A stretch of DNA of 11,159 bases, from contig UQQF01000060.1 of NCBI GenBank assembly GCA_900543085.1, positions 1 to 11,159 of the forward strand, in the 5' to 3' direction. Positions within the stretch are counted from its first letter, which is position 1, and each line of letters begins with the position of its first letter. This DNA is from an uncultured Eubacteriales bacterium (lineage in GTDB: Bacteria; Bacillota; Clostridia; Oscillospirales; Oscillospiraceae). This document shows, piece after piece, positions 1 through 5,780 of this stretch. The translations under genes were made by a program, and so were the position numbers. The notes below the pieces were generated by a model, which saw only the letters and a list, made by a program, of their open reading frames with translations, was not told the origin of the DNA and ran no database searches.

Positions 1-872
1 CCGATGCGCACCACGGGGGCGTCGAGGTAGTCGAACAGCTCCTCGCCTATGATGGCGCTTATCTCGCCGCCGAAGCCGCCGCGCTTGACCTCCTCGGTGA
101 CGACCAGCGCGCGGTGGGTCTTGCTGACGGTCTCGCCTATCAGCGCTTTGTCCAGCGGGTAGAGGCTGCGCAGGTCGACGACTTCCACGCTCACGCCGTC
201 CTGAGCCAGCTTCTCCGCGGCCTCGAGCGCGTCGTACACCTGCTTGCCGTAGGTGATTATGGAGAGGTCGCTGCCCTCGCGGCAGATCTTGCCCTTGCCC
301 AGCGGGATGGGGTCAAAGCTGTTGACCTCGCTCTTCATGCCGAGCAGCACCTTGTTCTCAAAATACATGACCGGGTCGTTGTCGTCTATCGCGGTGAGCA
401 TCAGGCCCAGCGCGTCCTCCGCGCAGGAGGGGTACACGACCTTCAGTCCGGGGACGTGGGTCAGCCACGCCTCGAGGCTCTGCGAGTGCTGTGCCGCGGC
501 GCCCGTGCCCGCGCCGGCGGGGAGGCGTACGACCATCGGCAGGCTTATCTTGCCGCCGAACATGTAGCGCATCTTGGCCGCCTGGTTGACCAGCTGATCC
601 ATGCCGACGGTCAAAAAGTCGCAGAACATCAGCTCGGCAATCGGGCGCAGGCCGGTGGCGGCGGAGCCGACGGCGCAGCCGATTATCGCGCCCTCGGATA
701 TCGGGGTGTCGCGCACGCGCTCGGGGCCGAACTCGTCGAACATGCCCATCGAAACGCCGAAGCAGCCGCCGAACTTGCCGACGTCCTCGCCGAAAAGAAT
801 AACGTTGGGGTCTTCACGCATCCGTATGCTCATGCCCTCGCGGATGCCTTCAGCATAGGTCATCATCTTCAT
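1..872 (-). CDS. acoB: E1 beta subunit of acetoin / 2-oxoacid dehydrogenase complex (3' end cut off)
   Basis: Beta subunit of a thiamine-pyrophosphate-dependent E1 component. With E1 alpha it would decarboxylate or cleave the substrate (acetoin or a 2-oxoacid) and pass the acyl group to the lipoyl E2 in the cytoplasm. About 290 residues are visible and the frame is open to the window edge, so about 35 C-terminal residues are missing (family about 325). It begins MKMMTYAEGIREGM and carries the E1-beta landmarks LFGEDVG (27-33), TPISEGAIIG (56-65, conserved Glu60), MRYMFGG and QHSQSLEAW, ending in APVVRIG. The ATG at 872-870 overlaps the E1 alpha stop as ATGA, with AGGAGGTG upstream, so the two subunits are translationally coupled. 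Acetoin rather than pyruvate is inferred from the AcoR-like regulator nearby; a pyruvate or branched-chain E1 remains possible. Confidence 0.9.
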   Translation of the reverse strand, partial: MKMMTYAEGIREGMSIRMREDPNVILFGEDVGKFGGCFGVSMGMFDEFGPERVRDTPISEGAIIGCAVGSAATGLRPIAELMFCDFLTVGMDQLVNQAAKMRYMFGGKISLPMVVRLPAGAGTGAAAQHSQSLEAWLTHVPGLKVVYPSCAEDALGLMLTAIDDNDPVMYFENKVLLGMKSEVNSFDPIPLGKGKICREGSDLSIITYGKQVYDALEAAEKLAQDGVSVEVVDLRSLYPLDKALIGETVSKTHRALVVTEEVKRGGFGGEISAIIGEELFDYLDAPVVRI

Positions 873-1855
873 CTGTCGCGCACCTCCTCAACTATGTCGG
901 AATACACGTCCACGACCGCGGTCTCCACATCGGGCAGCGGCTGGGCGTCGGCAAAGGCGATGGCGTCCTCTATCTCCTTTGCCACCTGGGCGTCGGCCGC
1001 GTCAACTTCGGCCTGGGTCATGACGCCGTTTTCCACCAGGAACTTGGCGAAGCGCGGCATCGGGTCCTTCTCCATCCACGCCTCCTGCTCCTCCTTGGGC
1101 TTGTATATCGCGGGGTCGCCCTCGAAGTGGCCGTGCTGGCGGTAGGTCTTGCACTCGATAAGCGTCGGCCCCTTGCCCGCGCGCGCTCTCGCGACCGCCT
1201 CGTGAGCCGCCTCGTATACGGCCAGCGGGTCGTTGCCGTCGACGGAAACGCCGGGGATGTTGTAGGCCGCGCCGCGGTCGGCGACGTCCTTTATCGCCTG
1301 GTGCCTGTCCTGGCTCATCGAGATGCCGTAGTGGTTGTTCTCGCAGACGAAGATGACCGGCAGCTTCCAGATGCTCGCCATGTTCAGCGACTCGTGGAAG
1401 GTGCCCTGGTTGGTGGAGCCGTCGCCGAAGAAGCAGACGCAGACCTGGTCGGTGCCGCGTATCTTCGCGCTCAGTCCCGCGCCGCAGGCGATGCAGTGGC
1501 CTGCGCCGACTATGCCGTTGGCGCCGAGTATGCCCTTGTCGCGGTCGGCTATGTGCATCGAGCCGCCCTTGCCCTTGCAGTAGCCGGTGTAACGCCCGAA
1601 AAGCTCGGCCATCATCAGGTTCAGGTCGCCGCCCTTGGCGATGATGTGGCCGTGGCCGCGGTGAGTGCTGGTGATGAAGTCGTTGTCTGTCAGGCACTCA
1701 CAGACCGCGGGGGCTATGGCCTCCTCACCCAGATACAGGTGGACAAAGCCGGGTATCTTGCCCTCCGCGAACAGCTTCGCAGCCGCGCTCTCGAAGTCAC
1801 GTATGCGGCGCATCTTCACATACATGTCCTTCATCTGCTCATTGCTGATTGCCAT
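869..1855 (-). CDS. acoA: E1 alpha subunit of acetoin / 2-oxoacid dehydrogenase complex
   Basis: Thiamine-pyrophosphate-binding alpha subunit (328 aa, normal length) of a lipoate-dependent dehydrogenase E1. The sequence shows the TPP motif GDGSTNQG (144-151) ending in ENN (172-174), the STHRGHGH segment (63-70), GKGGSMHIAD (95-104) and GANGIVGAG (111-119). The STHRGHGH and GHFEGDP (242-248) segments are closer to AcoA-type enzymes than to classical pyruvate dehydrogenase, where the equivalent loop has regulatory serines. The start is an ATG with GGAGG 8 bases upstream. It lies 82 bases downstream of the Lin0512-family gene, on the same strand with no clear terminator between, and overlaps the beta subunit by 4 bases. 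The acetoin assignment rests on context (AcoR-like regulator, lipoate ligase) as well as motifs; substrate choice among acetoin, pyruvate and other 2-oxoacids is not settled. Confidence 0.92.
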   Translation of the reverse strand: MAISNEQMKDMYVKMRRIRDFESAAAKLFAEGKIPGFVHLYLGEEAIAPAVCECLTDNDFITSTHRGHGHIIAKGGDLNLMMAELFGRYTGYCKGKGGSMHIADRDKGILGANGIVGAGHCIACGAGLSAKIRGTDQVCVCFFGDGSTNQGTFHESLNMASIWKLPVIFVCENNHYGISMSQDRHQAIKDVADRGAAYNIPGVSVDGNDPLAVYEAAHEAVARARAGKGPTLIECKTYRQHGHFEGDPAIYKPKEEQEAWMEKDPMPRFAKFLVENGVMTQAEVDAADAQVAKEIEDAIAFADAQPLPDVETAVVDVYSDIVEEVRDR

Positions 1856-1911
1856 TCAATAACCTCCTTTGGCTTAAAAATCGCTTGCTGATGCCGTTTT
1901 GATTTTTACAC

Positions 1912-1936
1912 CGCGCCGCCGGTGCGCGCCGGCGCG
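1912..1936 (-). other. GC-rich stem-loop between the Lin0512 gene and E1 alpha
   Basis: A 7-bp perfect stem (CGCGCCG with CGGCGCG) with an 11-base loop sits immediately after the Lin0512 stop codon. It is followed on the minus strand by GTGTAAAAATC, which has no U-run, so it does not look like an intrinsic terminator for that strand. It could be an mRNA-processing or stability hairpin that sets a different level for the E1 genes than for the Lin0512 gene. The remaining spacer up to the E1 alpha ribosome binding site shows only a 7-bp AAAAATC/GATTTTT inverted repeat. Confidence 0.35.
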
Positions 1937-1937
1937 T

Positions 1938-2297
1938 TTATTCCCTTACGTACACTTCCACCGCGGCGATCGCCGCCTCGATGCTCTTGTCGCAGTCCCC
2001 GAACGCGGGTATGCACAGTCCGTCGCACCTCAGCCCTCCGGCAACCGGCACGACCTCCACGGTGCCCACCGGGAAGACCGAGGCCACCTCCTCACAGTCG
2101 ACCTCCTCGGGGCGCGTCACGGCCACCGTGGCGCGTATGTAGACCTGGTTTTTGAAGTCCGTCAAGCCCAGGACCTCCTCCAGCCCGCACAGGCAGCTGT
2201 GAGAGATCGCGTCCTTGGCCGCCTTCTTCGCCGCCTTGGTCACGTCCTGCCCGTGAAAATCCGAGCCCAGGCCGAGCTCCACGATATATTTCTTCAA
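1938..2297 (-). CDS. Lin0512-family conserved protein of unknown function
   Basis: A 119-residue protein that I recognise as the Lin0512 family by the N-terminal pattern ELGLGSDFHGQDVTKAA, the AISHSCLCGL segment (30-39) and the VAGGLRCDG segment (85-93). Its biochemical role is not known to me. No signal peptide or membrane segment is visible; six cysteines (35, 37, 68, 91, 95, 102) are notable for its size. The start is taken as TTG at 2297-2295: GGAGG lies exactly 8 bases upstream, and the upstream in-frame GTG at 2339 overlaps the -10 box, so it cannot be in the transcript. It is the first gene of the transcription unit that continues into E1 alpha and beta, which suggests a role linked to that dehydrogenase (inference). 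The length fits the family. Confidence 0.85.
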   Translation of the reverse strand: MKKYIVELGLGSDFHGQDVTKAAKKAAKDAISHSCLCGLEEVLGLTDFKNQVYIRATVAVTRPEEVDCEEVASVFPVGTVEVVPVAGGLRCDGLCIPAFGDCDKSIEAAIAAVEVYVRE

Positions 2298-2330
2298 ATT
2301 TCTCACCTCCTGAGGAACCTTACGTTGTTT

Positions 2331-2359
2331 ATTATACACGTCGTTTTAGAAATTCTCAA
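2331..2359 (-). promoter_or_regulatory. Sigma-70-type promoter of the Lin0512-acoAB unit
   Basis: On the minus strand, TTGAGA (2359-2354) and a perfect TATAAT (2336-2331) are separated by 17 bases. Transcription should start near 2324, giving a leader of about 27 bases before the TTG start at 2297. The -35 hexamer is embedded in an 11-base TTGAGAATTTC element, and a related GTGAGAATTAC lies 21 bases further upstream (2380-2370), so a regulator could act directly here. Confidence 0.8.
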
Positions 2360-2422
2360 GTTACCTCCCGTAATTCTCACAATTTCAGCGTTAGCCATAA
2401 ACCAGGAAGAACCCTCTTGAGT

Positions 2423-2436
2423 TATTTGCACAAATA
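2423..2436. promoter_or_regulatory. Small dyad, possible operator
   Basis: A 14-base dyad, TATTTG-CA-CAAATA, lies in the 214-base spacer between the regulator gene and the Lin0512 gene, about 65 bases upstream of the -35 box. It could be a protein-binding site, but nothing else supports this. Confidence 0.25.
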
Positions 2437-2451
2437 GTCATTAAAATAACA

Positions 2452-2491
2452 AAGCCATGAGATGAATTTCGACAAATTCATCTCATGGCTT
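2452..2491 (-). terminator. Intrinsic terminator of the AcoR-like regulator gene
   Basis: A perfect 18-bp inverted repeat (left arm AAGCCATGAGATGAATTT, 2452-2469; right arm 2474-2491) with a 4-base loop lies 20 bases past the regulator stop. Read on the minus strand it is followed by TGTTATTTTAA, a U-rich tail, so it fits a rho-independent terminator. The plus-strand tail is not U-rich. The stem is AT-rich in its middle, and its arms contain ATGAGATGAATTT, which resembles the TGAGA motif found around it, so an additional operator role is possible. Confidence 0.65.
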
Positions 2492-2511
2492 GAGAATTTC
2501 GTGTGACTTTC

Positions 2512-4455
2512 TCAGTCGTTTTTGAGATTTGAGACGGTGTGACGGAGACTCTTGACGTCTATGCTGTGCCGCTTTATGTGCCGGTAGAGCGTGGCGCGGC
2601 TGACGCCCAGGCGCTCCGCGGCCTTCTCGACGTCGCCGCCGCACAGCGTGAGCGCGGAGAGTATCTCCCCGGCCTCGGAGCCGGGCTGCCCGGCCTGGTC
2701 GCGGTGCTGGATGTCGCCCACGGCCAGCGGCAGGCTCTGCGCTGCGAGCACGTTCTCTGGCGTGGCGTAGTACGCGCGCTCGATGCCGTTTTGCAGCTCG
2801 CGGACGTTGCCCGGCCAATCGTAGCTCATGAGGCCGTCTATGAACTCCTGCGACATGCTCTTGTTCTGCGCGGGGTCGGCGCTGTTCAGCCTGGCCAGGA
2901 AGCGCTCGGCGCAGATGCGTATGTCGCCCGGGCGGCGGCGCAGCGGCGGTATCTCCAGCCGCAGCACGTTGAGGCGGTAGTACAGGTCGCCCCTGAACGC
3001 CCCCGACGAGGCCAGCGCGCCGAGGTGGCGGTTGGTGGACGCAATTATGCGTATGTCCAGCTCTATTTCCTGCGTGCCGCCGACGCGGGTGATGCGGTGC
3101 GTCTCCACCGCGCGCAGCAGCTTGGCCTGGAACTCTATCGGTATGTCGCTTATCTCGTCGAGGAACAGCGTGCCGCCGTGAGCCAGCTCGAACTTGCCGG
3201 GGCTGCCGCCGCGATCCCCGCCCAGGGGCGAGGCTCCGGCCTCGTAGCCGAAAAGCTCATGGTCGAGCATGTCGCGGTGCAGCGAGGCGCAGTTCACCGC
3301 GACGAAGGGTCCCGACGCGCGGCTGCCGGCGTTGTGTATCGCCTGGGCTATCAGCTCCTTGCCCGTGCCGGACTCGCCCTCAATGAGGATGTTCCCGTCG
3401 TAGTGGGCGTAGCGCGCGGCGAGGGTGACGGTCTTACGCATCTCCGCGTCGGCGGTGAAGATGTCGTCAAAGGTGTAGCTGGCGCGGTTGCCTATCAGCT
3501 TGTTGACGGACGCGATAAGGTGCTTCTGCTTCTTGAGCGTGACGTTCAGCGTGCGCGAGCCGAGGGCGTCGGCGTGGGTTATGGCCACGCTGCAACGCAC
3601 GACGCCGCCTCTGGTGGTCACGCGCACGTCGTCGGCAAAGCTGCCGCCGTGCATCCAGCCCTTGGCCGCCCAGTCCACGTCCGGCAGCAGCGTGCGGAAG
3701 TCCAGGGCGCGCAGCTCGGCGTCCTCCATGCCCAGCAGGCGGCGCGCCGCGCTGTTCGACCACACGGGGCGGAAGTTTGCGCCCAGCAGCACGATGCTGT
3801 CCGCGCTGCCCTCCAGCGCGGAGCGCAGCAGCTCGGCGTTGCGCTGTATCGACAGCTTGCCCTCTATGCCTATGGCGGCGGCGAGCACCACGGCCAGGGT
3901 GTGGTCGTGCACGCCGTCGGCCTCGCCGGACATGTTGATGCAGCCTATTACCTCGCCGTCATAGCCGTGTATGGGCGCGGCGGAGCAGGTCCAGCCGTGG
4001 TGCGTGCGGCAGTAGTGCTCGGCTCCGGCCATCTGTATGGCGGTGTTGTAGTCCAGCGCGACGCTTATCGCGTTGGTGCCCACGCTCTGGTTGTCCCAGA
4101 GCGCGCCGGGTATGAAGCGCAGGTCGCGGGTCTTGGTCATGATGCTCTCGTCGCCCATCGTCTCGAGCACGTAGCCCGCGCCGTCGGTCAGGACCATCAG
4201 GAAGCCCGTGCGCCGCACTATGTCGAACACGCTCTGCATTATGGGCATCGCCGCGTCTATGAGCTGGGCGTTGGCCTCGCGTATGCTGCGGAAAACCTCC
4301 TCGTCCACGCGCCGGCCCAGGCCGCCTATGGGGTTCACCCCGGCCGCGCGGCAGCGCTTCCAGCCCTCGGCGACGTAGGGGTTGACGCTCTCGTCCAGCT
4401 CCCCCTCGTAGACGTACTTCGCCCAAATCTCCTCCAGCGCGCGCAGGTCTTTCAT
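2512..4455 (-). CDS. acoR: AcoR-like transcriptional regulator (GAF-PAS-AAA+-Fis), GAFTGA loop altered
   Basis: A 647-residue regulator of the bacterial enhancer-binding family. Domains in order: N-terminal helical and GAF-like sensor region (about 1-200, with the AcoR-like WDNQSVGTN segment at 120-128), a PAS-like domain (about 205-320), an AAA+ ATPase (about 330-565) with Walker A GESGTGKE (360-367), Walker B GGTLFLDE (427-434), sensor IIASTNR (470-476) and FRGDLYYRL (487-495), and a Fis-type helix-turn-helix (about 604-630). The start is the ATG at 4455, with GGAGG 8 bases upstream; longer in-frame starts would cover the promoter. Odd: the sigma-54-contacting GAFTGA loop reads GASPLGG (407-413), so classical sigma-54 activation is doubtful although the ATPase motifs are intact. 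Its likely targets are the neighbouring lplA and acoAB genes and its own promoter (inference from position and repeated motifs). Confidence 0.88.
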   Translation of the reverse strand: MKDLRALEEIWAKYVYEGELDESVNPYVAEGWKRCRAAGVNPIGGLGRRVDEEVFRSIREANAQLIDAAMPIMQSVFDIVRRTGFLMVLTDGAGYVLETMGDESIMTKTRDLRFIPGALWDNQSVGTNAISVALDYNTAIQMAGAEHYCRTHHGWTCSAAPIHGYDGEVIGCINMSGEADGVHDHTLAVVLAAAIGIEGKLSIQRNAELLRSALEGSADSIVLLGANFRPVWSNSAARRLLGMEDAELRALDFRTLLPDVDWAAKGWMHGGSFADDVRVTTRGGVVRCSVAITHADALGSRTLNVTLKKQKHLIASVNKLIGNRASYTFDDIFTADAEMRKTVTLAARYAHYDGNILIEGESGTGKELIAQAIHNAGSRASGPFVAVNCASLHRDMLDHELFGYEAGASPLGGDRGGSPGKFELAHGGTLFLDEISDIPIEFQAKLLRAVETHRITRVGGTQEIELDIRIIASTNRHLGALASSGAFRGDLYYRLNVLRLEIPPLRRRPGDIRICAERFLARLNSADPAQNKSMSQEFIDGLMSYDWPGNVRELQNGIERAYYATPENVLAAQSLPLAVGDIQHRDQAGQPGSEAGEILSALTLCGGDVEKAAERLGVSRATLYRHIKRHSIDVKSLRHTVSNLKND

Positions 4456-4480
4456 AGGCTCCCCCTCCAAAGTGCAAAAT

Positions 4481-4504
4481 GGGCGCGCCGCTGTGGGCGC
4501 GCCC
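4481..4504 (-). promoter_or_regulatory. Stem-loop at the 5' end of the regulator mRNA
   Basis: A perfect 9-bp stem (GGGCGCGCC with GGCGCGCCC) and a 6-base loop lie at almost the first transcribed bases of the regulator leader and are followed by ATTTTGC. The position suggests a 5'-stabilising hairpin or a weak attenuator. It is too short in U residues to be called a terminator. Confidence 0.5.
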
Positions 4505-4513
4505 GGCATATTC

Positions 4514-4542
4514 ATTATAGACGAATCCCCGCCAAACGGCAA
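4514..4542 (-). promoter_or_regulatory. Sigma-70-type promoter of the AcoR-like regulator gene
   Basis: On the minus strand, TTGCCG (4542-4537) and a perfect TATAAT (4519-4514) are separated by 17 bases. Transcription should start near 4507, giving a leader of about 50 bases. Immediately upstream lie TGAGA-type elements: ATGAGAATTTT (4563-4553, minus strand) and TTGAGACAAAT (4575-4585, plus strand) form an inverted pair, and TCTCA-N5-TGAGA lies at 4620-4634. These could serve autoregulation. Confidence 0.75.
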
Positions 4543-4636
4543 TGCGCCGCGAAAAATTCTCATTATTTCGGCGATTGAGACAAATTTGCCGCGACAATAC
4601 TGTGACTTCTGCGAACACATCTCACGTCCTGAGACG

Positions 4637-5620
4637 TCAGGCAAATATCGCGTCGGCCACTTCCCCGGCCGTTATGGCTCCCAGCATGGGGCGCAAGTCC
4701 AGCGTTGCGAGCGCGGCCAAGACGGCCTCCCGCTCGAACCTCACGCCCTCGAGCGCGGAGAGCACCGGCGTGCAGGGCACGAGCGCCATGAAGTCACCGC
4801 TCAAGTCCGCGCGGCGTATCACGCCGGCGCTCACGTCCAGCGAGACGGTCAGCGTCCCTCCCGGAAAGCGGCGCGAGCTCTTGAAGCCGAACTCCGGCGC
4901 GCGTCCCCAGGTCCAGTCCCAGGAGCGGTACTTGCTCTCGGCCAGACGGCGCACCTCCTCCAGCTCCGCGCCGGAGAGCGTCTCGCGCGCGAGGCCGCCG
5001 CCCGTCAGCTCGGCGAGCAGGGCGGCCTTGAAGTCGGCGAGCGTGGCGCCGTCCGGGAGGAAGTCGCGTATCTGGCCGACCCTGGAGCGCACGCTCTTGG
5101 CCGCCTTGGACTCGAACTTACCCGTGTCCGGGCGCAGCACGGCGGACATCGTGGCCGCGTCCGTCTCAAAGAGCAGCGTGCCGTGGTGCAGTATGCGCCC
5201 CCCGCTCAGCCGCTGAGCCGTGCCGGAGACTTTGAGGCCGTTGACGGTTATGTCGTTCCTGCCCGTGGCCTCGGCGGGGACGCCCAGCGCGCGCAGCGCG
5301 CGGCAGACCGGCTCCATAAAGCGCGAGAGGCTCAGCGAGGCGGCGTCACCGGCGTCGCCGAAGATGGAGTAGTTCATGTTCCCGGCGTCGTGGTAGACGG
5401 CTCCGCCGCCGGTGGCGCGGCGCACCACGGCTATGCCGTGCCCGCGCGCGTACTCGCCGTCGACCTCCGCGGCCGCGAGCTGGTTGAGTCCTATTATCAC
5501 CGACGGCGCGTCCTGCCAGAGCATGAGCCAGTCGCCGTCGCGCCGCGTCTCCAGCACGTACTCCTCAAACGCGAGGTTGAAGCAGGGGTCAAGGCTGTTC
5601 GTCTCGAGATAGTGTACCAT
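4637..5620 (-). CDS. lplA: Lipoate-protein ligase A
   Basis: Activates free lipoate with ATP and transfers it to the lipoyl-domain lysine of E2 (and GcvH-type) proteins in the cytoplasm. The 327-residue length matches two-domain LplA. Visible signatures: RRATGGGAVYHD (67-78), NDITVNGLKVSGTAQ (122-136) with the expected catalytic Lys130, HHGTLLF (145-151), and the C-terminal accessory domain beginning around YRSWDWTWG. The ATG at 5620 is chosen because GGAGG lies 6 bases upstream; the in-frame TTG at 5650 overlaps the -10 box and cannot be used. It lies upstream of the regulator on the same strand with 181 bases between them. Its job here is presumably to lipoylate the E2 partner of the adjacent E1 subunits (inference). 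Confidence 0.93.
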   Translation of the reverse strand: MVHYLETNSLDPCFNLAFEEYVLETRRDGDWLMLWQDAPSVIIGLNQLAAAEVDGEYARGHGIAVVRRATGGGAVYHDAGNMNYSIFGDAGDAASLSLSRFMEPVCRALRALGVPAEATGRNDITVNGLKVSGTAQRLSGGRILHHGTLLFETDAATMSAVLRPDTGKFESKAAKSVRSRVGQIRDFLPDGATLADFKAALLAELTGGGLARETLSGAELEEVRRLAESKYRSWDWTWGRAPEFGFKSSRRFPGGTLTVSLDVSAGVIRRADLSGDFMALVPCTPVLSALEGVRFEREAVLAALATLDLRPMLGAITAGEVADAIFA

Positions 5621-5649
5621 ATCCGGCCTCCGTATCAGCGTTTGAGACA

Positions 5650-5678
5650 AGTATAGCCGGCCCGCGCCGCGTTTTCAA
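5650..5678 (-). promoter_or_regulatory. Sigma-70-type promoter of lplA
   Basis: On the minus strand, TTGAAA (5678-5673) and TATACT (5655-5650) are spaced by 17 bases. Transcription should start near 5643. A plus-strand TTGAGACAAGT element (5642-5652) overlaps the -10 box and start point and resembles TTGAGACAAAT upstream of the regulator promoter, a position suited to repression. Confidence 0.8.
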
Positions 5679-5699
5679 GTGCCGTTCCCCGCCGGTATG

Positions 5700-5720
5700 C
5701 CGGCTGCGCTCCGCAGCCGG
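5700..5720. repeat. Short perfect inverted repeat between divergent promoters
   Basis: CCGGCTGCG (5700-5708) and CGCAGCCGG (5712-5720) form a 9-bp stem with a 3-base loop, located between the lplA and dpaL promoters. Neither strand has a following U-run, so it is not a terminator. It may be an operator or a small palindromic repeat. Confidence 0.45.
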
Positions 5721-5745
5721 GCGTTACCCCTCCGCTTGACTTGTG

Positions 5746-5754
5746 TGCTATAAT
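5746..5754 (+). promoter_or_regulatory. Extended -10 promoter of dpaL
   Basis: TGCTATAAT is a perfect extended -10 (TGn-TATAAT). No -35 hexamer is seen at a normal distance; the TTGACT at 5736-5741 is only 7 bases upstream and cannot serve. The transcript would start near 5761, about 20 bases before the dpaL ATG. Confidence 0.65.
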
Positions 5755-5780
5755 GAAAAAAACCTTCGGAGGTGAGCCGA

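Noticed and set aside
1883..1896. Possible sigma-54 promoter upstream of E1 alpha (minus strand CGGCATCAGCAAGC)
   Set aside because: GG and GC are separated by 9 bases instead of the required 10, and the flanks do not match TGGCAC or TTGCA.
2539..4578. 679-codon open frame on the plus strand
   Set aside because: It is antisense to the AcoR-like regulator, has no recognisable domains or ribosome binding site, and its Ala/Val/Arg-rich composition is what GC-rich third positions produce on the opposite strand.
5736..5741. TTGACT as the -35 box for dpaL
   Set aside because: It lies only 7 bases from the TATAAT; the extended TGn motif is the better explanation.
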